Origin: Methanomicrobiaceae archaeon
GTDB lineage: Archaea > Halobacteriota > Methanomicrobia > Methanomicrobiales > Methanomicrobiaceae
Assembly: GCA_030628325.1 (NCBI GenBank)
Contig: DAOVRB010000004.1
Location: 1 to 15,292 of the forward strand
Reading direction: 5' to 3'
DNA: 15,292 bases
Shown: positions 14,075-15,292 of the stretch, piece after piece
Layout of the letters: the number at the start of each line of letters is the position of its first letter
Position numbering within the stretch: position 1 is the first letter of the stretch
Translations under genes and position numbers: made by a program
The notes under the pieces: generated by a model
What the model saw: the letters and a program-made list of their open reading frames with translations, nothing else
Told to the model about the DNA's origin: nothing
Databases searched by the model: none

Positions 14075-14361
14075 ACTGCTTTTCCCATAATTCCTGCAAA
14101 ATTCATGAAACCTGATATTTTGCTGAAATCCCGGGTATTACCTGTATATCTTTTTGCACCTCTCAGTAATCGCTGGATTCTCTAACTGCTCTGGGAAAAT
14201 TTCTGGTACAAAAATTTCAGGTGAAATACGAAAACTCAGTATATCCAGTCCGCAAATCAACGTAATTACAATGATAATTGACCTCATATTAGATGATTTG
14301 ACAGGTTCAAAAAGTGAGACGCGAAAAAAAGTATATTTTATTATATTTTTATTATAATTTA
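14075..14361. other. Intergenic region between mutL and the HdeD-like gene
   Basis: This continues the gene-free stretch that starts at 13978. A 67-codon plus-strand frame at 14154-14357 has no recognisable similarity, no good binding site and an AT-skewed end. I regard it as chance. Bases 14331-14361 are very AT-rich and carry the end of the minus-strand transcript. Nothing else is recognisable. Confidence 0.5.
14324..14330 (-). terminator. T-tract downstream of the HdeD-like gene
   Basis: On the minus strand a run of seven Ts lies about 32 bases after the stop codon, within AT-rich DNA. No hairpin precedes it. It is a possible archaeal-type U-tract terminator. Confidence 0.3.
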
Positions 14362-14934
14362 TTACTCGACCTCTTCCGGCAGTTTTCCCTTCATGAGAAT
14401 TCCGGTGATAATGCTGATAAGACCTGATGCAATTGCAAATATACCCACTACCTGAATAATGACAATGTCACCGAGTGCCGGGAAGATCATAATGTAAAAA
14501 CCGACTATGATTCCGATAATGCCTGAAATTGCGAGAAGAATCCTGTACCAACTGTATTCGGAATGGGTGAGTGCAAGCCAGAGGTCTCCGAATCCTGACA
14601 TAAACGCCCAGAGTGCAATTATGTATGCAAGGGTGATCCACATCGCCCAGAGGTTTGAAATTGCATAGATACCTATCAGGACACCGAGCACTCCCAGAAT
14701 CAGGAGAATAATAGAGCTTGTCTTTCCAGTCTCCCCTGTAATCCCCTGAATGATAATTGTGGCGCTGTACAGGATAATCAATATGCCAATAAATAGTGCA
14801 ATGAAAGTTACTATGAGAGGTGCCCACAAGAGAGCAATACTTCCAAAGATAATTGCGAACAGACCCTGAAGGAGGAATGTCCACCACTTTGGCGTAAATA
14901 CCATACTTTCTAATAAAATCTCTTTATTATCCAT
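14362..14934 (-). CDS. HdeD family (DUF308) integral membrane protein
   Basis: The 190-residue protein is built almost wholly of six membrane helices (about 17-37, 40-62, 73-93, 97-120, 130-151 and 156-180), arranged as three pairs of two-helix repeats. This is the hallmark of DUF308/HdeD. Family signs are the WWTFLLQGLFAIIFGSIAL opening, the small polar loop FGDLWLAL and the closing GIFAIASGLISIITG. E. coli HdeD is an acid-resistance membrane protein; the archaeal members have no established function, so no gene symbol is given. The N- and C-termini (MDNKEILLES and KGKLPEEVE) are short and polar. GTGATG lies five bases before the ATG and supports the start. It stands alone, with the methyltransferase gene upstream on the same strand and 135 bases between them. 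Confidence 0.85.
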   Translation of the reverse strand: MDNKEILLESMVFTPKWWTFLLQGLFAIIFGSIALLWAPLIVTFIALFIGILIILYSATIIIQGITGETGKTSSIILLILGVLGVLIGIYAISNLWAMWITLAYIIALWAFMSGFGDLWLALTHSEYSWYRILLAISGIIGIIVGFYIMIFPALGDIVIIQVVGIFAIASGLISIITGILMKGKLPEEVE

Positions 14935-15069
14935 ATTTCATCACTATACTTATCCTCGCACTTATCAGAAAAATCATCTCTTTTTATTGTCAACTTTTTT
15001 TTGTAAACGATAATGAGTTTATGGGAAAAGCAGGCTGAAAGTCTGCAACTTTTTTAGTCGTGGAAGCGG
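14935..15069. other. Intergenic region with T-tracts
   Basis: It holds the ribosome binding site of the HdeD-like gene and several A- or T-runs, such as eight Ts ending near 15000. A minus-strand ACAATAAAAAG about 45-55 bases before the HdeD-like ATG could be a TATA element, but the match is poor. No gene is seen. Confidence 0.4.
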
Positions 15070-15292
15070 TCAGGGTAAGTCCTCACAAGCACACCTGCAA
15101 AGGTCTCTCATTATTCTGATGATATAGAGTGTTTCGTCTTCGACCTTTTTTTGCGCAACAACAAAACATAAGAGTCCTTTTTCCGCAAAAAGCTTCTGAA
15201 CTTCCGAAATTCCGGTGAGTGACGAGACAAGCACAAGTGCCCGTCCGAATCGTGTCATAATCCTGCAAAGATCAGATGCGAAATTTTCAATC
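15070..15292 (-). CDS. HemK2/MTQ2-type protein methyltransferase, C-terminal part
   Basis: The frame is open from the right edge to the stop at 15070 (74 codons), so the N-terminal part, with the SAM-binding and NPPY motifs, lies outside the window. The visible part reads IENFASDLCRIM, then FGRALVLVSSLTGISEVQKL and LYIIRI. Archaeal HemK-related class I methyltransferases end with '..L.PGG.ALLV.SSLTG..E....L...GF...VV....F.FE.LYVIRA'. Such enzymes methylate the Gln of the GGQ motif in release factor aRF1, or related targets. The ATG at 15258 inside this frame is an internal methionine, not a start: the helix before the strand is part of the fold and the frame continues upstream. The family call rests on this C-terminal part alone. 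Confidence 0.65.
   Translation of the reverse strand, partial: IENFASDLCRIMTRFGRALVLVSSLTGISEVQKLFAEKGLLCFVVAQKKVEDETLYIIRIMRDLCRCACEDLP

Noticed and set aside
14154..14357. Plus-strand frame of 67 codons between mutL and the HdeD-like gene
   Set aside because: It has no ribosome binding site, no recognisable similarity, and a hydrophobic end created by the AT-rich tract.

Overview
The window looks like chromosomal DNA of a methanogenic archaeon, most likely of the order Methanomicrobiales. The grounds are a bacterial-type MutS/MutL pair in an otherwise archaeal setting, archaeal TATA-like promoters, GGTGA-type ribosome binding sites, an archaeal HEMK2-like methyltransferase end, a MoxR/DUF58/DUF4350 cluster typical of methanogens, and scattered decayed insertion sequences. 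This placement is inference; there is no rRNA, tRNA or methanogenesis gene to settle it.

Region 1 (1-5217, minus strand) is one tightly packed operon, read from right to left: a small three-helix membrane protein, a large membrane-anchored protein with a coiled coil, beta-sandwich repeats and a C-terminal DUF4129-like tail, a DUF4350 membrane protein, a MoxR AAA+ ATPase, and a DUF58 protein cut by the left window edge. Together they look like an envelope-associated MoxR chaperone system. A divergent gene for a small secreted protein (5423-5920) shares its upstream region, which holds six GTAC-centred sites in 117 bases.

Region 2 (5921-9327) is an accessory patch. It starts with two inverted copies of a small structured repeat (5958-6084). 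A composite-transposon-like segment (6141-9263) follows. It is bounded by matching inverted ends and flanked on both outer sides by AATATT, and it encloses an AMP-forming acyl-CoA synthetase gene, the 3' remnant of an amidohydrolase (deaminase) gene and a decayed IS1634-like transposase. A third copy of the structured repeat sits inside the right-hand IS end.

Region 3 (9328-14074, plus strand) is the mutS-mutL mismatch-repair operon. The genes are three bases apart and are followed by a hairpin with a nine-T tract.

Region 4 (14075-15292) holds an HdeD/DUF308 six-helix membrane protein and the C-terminal end of an archaeal HemK-type methyltransferase, both on the minus strand. The most notable non-genic signals are the structured repeat, whose stems are kept by compensatory changes, and the composite element that ends about 60 bases upstream of mutS.
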